Notes under the pieces: model-generated
What the model saw: the letters and a program-made list of their open reading frames with translations, nothing else
What the model was told of the DNA's origin: nothing
Database searches by the model: none
Shown here: positions 52,900 to 56,110 of the stretch, in pieces
How positions within the stretch are numbered: position 1 is the first letter of the stretch
Layout of the letters: every line of letters begins with the position of its first letter
NCBI GenBank assembly: GCA_020051775.1
Contig: JAGVQJ010000164.1
Coordinates: 1-56,110, forward strand
DNA from: Calditrichota bacterium
GTDB taxonomy: Bacteria > Electryoneota > B3-LCP
Length of the DNA stretch: 56,110 nt
Direction: 5' to 3'
Translations under genes and position numbers: made by a program

Positions 52900-54213
52900 T
52901 TGAAGGTTGAAAAAGAACAACTGAGCACGTCCCAGTGGGCGTTGACAGTGGAAGTTGACCAGACTCAGGCTGAGGCTGAACTGGAGAGTGAATTACAACG
53001 ATTACAACGAGAATCCAACATGCCGGGGTTTCGCAAGGGTAAGGCGCCTCTGTCGCTAATACGGCAACGCTTCGCCAAAGCGCTGGAAGTGGACATCATG
53101 CGCAAACACCTCTTCGATTATTATGATGAAGCTCTCAAAGATGCCGGCCTCCCCGAACCGGTAGCGCCGCCCGAAATTGAAATTATTCAATTTGAAACCG
53201 GCCAGCCGCTGATCTTCAAAGCCACCGTGGATGTGCGGCCTCCGGTGGAACTGGGTAATTATGAGGGTCTGACGGTCGTTCATGAGCGGGTAGAAGTGGG
53301 TGAAGCCGAAGTTGACCAGCAGATCAACCGCATGCGCGAAGATCAAGCGGTCCTCAGCGACGATGACAAACCTGCCGGCCCTGACAGCCTGATCGAAGCG
53401 GATCTGCAAGAATTGGATGCCGGGATGGTTCCGGTCATCGGCCACAAGCGTGAAGGGATGATGATTGACCTGTCCCGCGGGTCGGATGATCTGCGCAATT
53501 CCTTGGTCGGTTCCAGACCCGGAGAAGTCCGCAATGTCATGGCGCCCCGACTGCAGAATTCGCCGACGGAGCCGAAGGTCTTCGACCGGCTGCAAGTCAC
53601 CATAAAATCCATTAAGCATAAAGAATTGCCTGAAATAAACGATGAGTTTGCCAAGAGTTTAGCTCCCGATCTGGAAGGACTATCAGGCCTGCGACAGGCG
53701 CTTCGTAAAAACCTGCAAGCGGAAATTGACGCTACCTCTTACCAGCGCATGTCCCACTTGTTGGTCCACCAAATTGTGGATAGTACTCGCCTGGACGTCC
53801 CTGAATCCATGCTGAATAATTATCTCGGACGCATCGTCTCGGACGTGGTTAAGCGGGCGCAGAGTTCCGGCGGCCCTCCGGTGGATGAAGCCCTGATTCG
53901 CGACCGCTATCGGGGTAATGCCCTGTGGGATTTAAGATGGTATTTGATCCGCAAGGCGATGGCCGATAAGGAAGGTTTAAAAATTACGGAAGAGGACGTC
54001 TCGAAGGAACTTGAGCGCATGGCCGCTGCTTCCGGCAAGAAACTGAAAACCCTCCAGGCGCTCTATTCCGACGAGAAGAAACGCGACCAGATGGAGGACG
54101 ACCTCTTAGAGCGAAAAATCCTCCAATACCTGATTTCCAAAGCGCGGGTGATTGACCGCACGGTGACCTACGAAGAGTTCTTCACCAAACCCGAAGACGA
54201 GCACCAGCATTGA
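52900..54213 (+). CDS. tig: trigger factor chaperone
   Basis: A 437-aa trigger factor with the ribosome-binding N-terminal domain (MPGFRKGKAPLSLIRQRF, matching the GFRxGKxP signature), a middle domain and a long helical C-terminal domain. The middle domain aligns only loosely with the FKBP-type PPIase: the usual VDGxxFEGG and IPGFEEQLVG motifs are degenerate, so isomerase activity may be lost. The start is a TTG with a weak ribosome site. A TATTAT at 52862-52867 may be its -10. The order tig, GyrI-like, clpP, clpX preserves the common tig-clpP-clpX linkage. The 272-bp gap upstream holds no other gene I can support. Confidence 0.88.
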   Translation: MKVEKEQLSTSQWALTVEVDQTQAEAELESELQRLQRESNMPGFRKGKAPLSLIRQRFAKALEVDIMRKHLFDYYDEALKDAGLPEPVAPPEIEIIQFETGQPLIFKATVDVRPPVELGNYEGLTVVHERVEVGEAEVDQQINRMREDQAVLSDDDKPAGPDSLIEADLQELDAGMVPVIGHKREGMMIDLSRGSDDLRNSLVGSRPGEVRNVMAPRLQNSPTEPKVFDRLQVTIKSIKHKELPEINDEFAKSLAPDLEGLSGLRQALRKNLQAEIDATSYQRMSHLLVHQIVDSTRLDVPESMLNNYLGRIVSDVVKRAQSSGGPPVDEALIRDRYRGNALWDLRWYLIRKAMADKEGLKITEEDVSKELERMAAASGKKLKTLQALYSDEKKRDQMEDDLLERKILQYLISKARVIDRTVTYEEFFTKPEDEHQH

Positions 54214-54226
54214 GCCGGAGTAGAAC

Positions 54227-54835
54227 ATGACCAAGCTTGATCTGATCAAGACGTTGAAGCCGCTCTACAACCCTTCGGCCAAAGAACCTGCCCTTGTGGA
54301 AGTGCCGCCTTTGAACTTTCTACTGGCCGACGGCGAGGGCGATCCCAACACCTCGCAGGATTTCCACGAAATCATGATGGCCTTGTACGGGGCGGCTTAC
54401 ACCCTGAAATTTGGACTGAAAAAAGCTGCCGGGTTCGATTGGAAAGTCATGCCGCTGGAAGGGCTATGGTGGATGGAGAATATGGCGGAATTCAGTCTGG
54501 AGCGAAAAGAGGACTGGCTTTGGACGTTGATGATCGCTCAGCCCGATTTCATAACTCCCGATCAAGTTGAGGTTGCCAAAGCGGAGCTGCAGCGCAAGAA
54601 AAATCCGCCCTCATTAAGCCAAGTCCGTTTCGAGCGCTATGAGGAAGGTTCGGCGGCACAGATTATGCACATCGGCCCATTCAGCGAAGAGCGGCCAACT
54701 ATCGCCAGACTGCATGAATTCATTGCGCAATCCGGCCACCAACTTCGCGGGAAGCACCACGAGATCTATCTGAGCGACCCGCGCCGGACACCCCCAGAGA
54801 AACTCAAGACGATTATAAGGCAGCCGTTCGAGTGA
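54227..54835 (+). CDS. GyrI-like small-molecule-binding domain protein
   Basis: A 202-aa protein that resembles GyrI-like/AraC-effector-binding domain proteins: PLNFLLADGEGDPNTSQDF near residue 28, AYTLKFGLKK, LEGLWWMEN, a middle ERYEEGSAAQIMHIGPFSEE and the C-terminal HHEIYLSDPRRTPPEKLKTI. Such proteins bind hydrophobic small molecules. It is placed between tig and clpP, 13 bp after tig, and probably shares its transcript; nothing else links it to protein quality control. Confidence 0.8.
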   Translation: MTKLDLIKTLKPLYNPSAKEPALVEVPPLNFLLADGEGDPNTSQDFHEIMMALYGAAYTLKFGLKKAAGFDWKVMPLEGLWWMENMAEFSLERKEDWLWTLMIAQPDFITPDQVEVAKAELQRKKNPPSLSQVRFERYEEGSAAQIMHIGPFSEERPTIARLHEFIAQSGHQLRGKHHEIYLSDPRRTPPEKLKTIIRQPFE

Positions 54836-54893
54836 GAGAGCCATAAAAAGCGCAATATCTTTTCCGGCACTCCCCTAATCGCAACTTCCTACG

Positions 54894-54899
54894 TATAAT
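54894..54899 (+). promoter_or_regulatory. -10 box upstream of clpP
   Basis: A perfect TATAAT, 26 bp before the clpP start, with no good -35. It suggests that clpPX can be transcribed separately from tig. Confidence 0.4.
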
Positions 54900-54925
54900 T
54901 ATTAGAATTGAATCAAGGAGACCCC

Positions 54926-55531
54926 ATGAGTTTAGTTCCCATGGTCATCGAGCAGACCGGACGTGGAGAAAGAGCCTTTGATATCTTCAGTCGGCTTCTG
55001 AAGGAACGTATCATCTTTATCGGCACGCCCATTGATGACACTGTGGCCAGTTTGGTAATCGCCCAGCTTCTCTTCCTGGAAGCTGAAGACCCGGAGAAGG
55101 ATATCTTCGTTTACATCAACTCGCCCGGCGGGGTGGTTTCCGCCGGCATGGCCATTTACGATACCATGCAATACATCAAGCCGGACGTGGCGACGATCTG
55201 CATGGGCATGGCGGCCTCTATGGCAGCCACGCTGTTGGCAGCCGGAGCCGCAGGCAAGCGTTCCTCACTGCCCAACGCCCGCATTCTCATCCATCAGGTC
55301 ATGGGCGGGGCGCGCGGGCAGGCCACCGACATCGAAATTCATGCGAAAGAGATTCTGACGATCAAGCGCCGCCTGAACGAAATCCTGGTCAAACATACCG
55401 GCCAGTCGCTGGAGAAGATTGAAAAGGATACCGACCGCGACCACTTCATGAGCGCCGACGAGGCCAAAGAGTACGGCCTGATTGACGAAGTCATCGCTGA
55501 AAAGAAAGATAAGAAACGGGAGAAGAAATAA
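54926..55531 (+). CDS. clpP: ATP-dependent Clp protease proteolytic subunit
   Basis: A 201-aa ClpP with the catalytic triad Ser98 (GMAASMAA), His123 (ILIHQVMGG) and Asp172 (TDRDHF), plus YINSPGG. These are the usual residues and length. The ATG at 54926 is chosen because AAGGAG lies just upstream; a longer frame adds six residues. The C-terminal lysine-rich tail (KKDKKREKK) is longer than usual. ClpP forms the tetradecameric protease chamber used by ClpX, encoded 2 bp downstream. Confidence 0.96.
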   Translation: MSLVPMVIEQTGRGERAFDIFSRLLKERIIFIGTPIDDTVASLVIAQLLFLEAEDPEKDIFVYINSPGGVVSAGMAIYDTMQYIKPDVATICMGMAASMAATLLAAGAAGKRSSLPNARILIHQVMGGARGQATDIEIHAKEILTIKRRLNEILVKHTGQSLEKIEKDTDRDHFMSADEAKEYGLIDEVIAEKKDKKREKK

Positions 55532-55533
55532 CT

Positions 55534-56110
55534 ATGCGCACCGATCGCGCACAGCTCTGTTCATTCTGCGGGCGCAACGCTTCGCAGGTGCAGGTGATGG
55601 TCAACGGGCCGGAAGTCAACATCTGCGACGTTTGCGTTCGAGCTTCGCACCGCCTGGTGAGCCAATCTCTAACGCAGCGGCGCCAGCAGCGCATCGAAAA
55701 CTTCCCCACCCCGGAACAGATCCGGCAGCGACTCGACGAATACGTCATCGGCCAGGACGAAGCCAAGAAACGCATCTCCGTAGCGGTGTACAACCATTAC
55801 AAACGCATCAACTCCATGGCCTTGTCCGACGAAGTGGAACTCGATAAAGCCAACATCCTCATGGTCGGTCCCACGGGAGTAGGCAAGACGTTGATCGCGC
55901 AAACCCTGGCGCGCTTCCTGCAAGTGCCTTTCGCCATCGCCGACGCCACCACGCTAACGGAAGCCGGTTACGTTGGCGAAGACGTCGAGAATGTGCTGGT
56001 CAGACTGCTGCAAGCCGCCAATTACGATATCCCCCAGGCGGAAATCGGCATTGTATACATTGATGAGATTGACAAAATCGCCCGCAAGGATTCCAACGTC
56101 TCCATCACCC
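55534..56110 (+). CDS. clpX: ATP-dependent Clp protease ATPase subunit ClpX (5' part)
   Basis: The first 192 codons of ClpX, running off the window end. The N-terminal zinc-binding domain (CSFCGRN, then ICDVCV, four cysteines) distinguishes it from other Clp ATPases. The AAA+ core has [16 protein letters not shown], Walker [26 protein letters not shown] and the Walker B region [11 protein letters not shown]. It unfolds tagged substrates and feeds them to ClpP. Confidence 0.96.
   Translation, partial: MRTDRAQLCSFCGRNASQVQVMVNGPEVNICDVCVRASHRLVSQSLTQRRQQRIENFPTPEQIRQRLDEYVIGQDEAKKRISVAVYNHYKRINSMALSDEVELDKANILMVGPTGVGKTLIAQTLARFLQVPFAIADATTLTEAGYVGEDVENVLVRLLQAANYDIPQAEIGIVYIDEIDKIARKDSNVSIT

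Noticed and set aside
52593..52928. A 111-codon minus-strand frame between the receiver gene and tig
   Set aside because: No ribosome site or recognisable sequence, and it overlaps the starts of both flanking genes.

Overview
The window looks like chromosome from an uncultured diderm bacterium of the FCB superphylum, in the range of KSB1, Zixibacteria, Marinimicrobia or Calditrichota. It carries two PorV/PorQ-family outer-membrane proteins, two secreted proteins ending in a type IX secretion (T9SS) sorting domain, two TonB-dependent receptors, and beta-helix and choice-of-anchor proteins. Genes have ordinary Shine-Dalgarno sequences and several promoters are close to TTGACA/TATAAT, which argues against a typical member of Bacteroidota. 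The exact phylum cannot be fixed from this window. I saw no rRNA, tRNA, CRISPR array, prophage or transposase gene.

Layout. (1) 1-4952: the end of a TonB-dependent receptor, panD, a PorV/PorQ protein, an NHL-repeat lipoprotein and, convergent with them, a Wzi-like outer-membrane protein. (2) 5101-6534: lexA, with a promoter/operator visible from the sequence, and a DedA-family membrane protein. (3) 6881-17028: a MoxR/Bat (aerotolerance-type) operon: moxR, DUF58, DUF4381-like, BatA, BatB, BatC, BatD, BatE and a SPOR lipoprotein. MoxR is separated from DUF58 by about 1.3 kb of repeats that enclose a HEPN-like gene. (4) 17009-25784, minus strand: eight tightly coupled genes: three GT2 glycosyltransferases, a flippase-like membrane protein, two radical SAM enzymes, a polysaccharide deacetylase and a PHP metallohydrolase. 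This is probably an uncharacterised envelope glycan or glycolipid pathway. (5) 25944-30640: a phosphoglycerate-mutase-like metalloenzyme and two large membrane proteins ending in TPRs. (6) 30672-47991, minus strand: a surface/secretion cluster with lipoproteins, PorV, T9SS cargo, beta-helix proteins and a TonB receptor carrying a calcium-binding-like insert. (7) 48447-52029: a 50-aa acidic protein, then a respiratory module of tetraheme cytochrome, Rieske protein, b6-type cytochrome b and nonaheme cytochrome. (8) 52253-56110: a stand-alone receiver protein, trigger factor, a GyrI-like protein, clpP and the start of clpX.

The most unusual non-coding signal is a set of intergenic repeats at 321-540, 1917-1934, 5009-5096, 6723-6857, 7889-8411 and 9121-9222. 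It includes small perfect hairpins whose stems differ but whose loop is nearly always TTCA (TGAA in the reverse orientation). It also includes two larger elements with a shared core inside different perfect stems, five degenerate heptanucleotide arrays, a 27-bp tandem triplet, and a 29-bp inverted pair around the HEPN gene. One further repeat-like palindrome sits in frame inside the PHP gene. The other candidate for an undescribed system is the radical SAM/GT2 operon.
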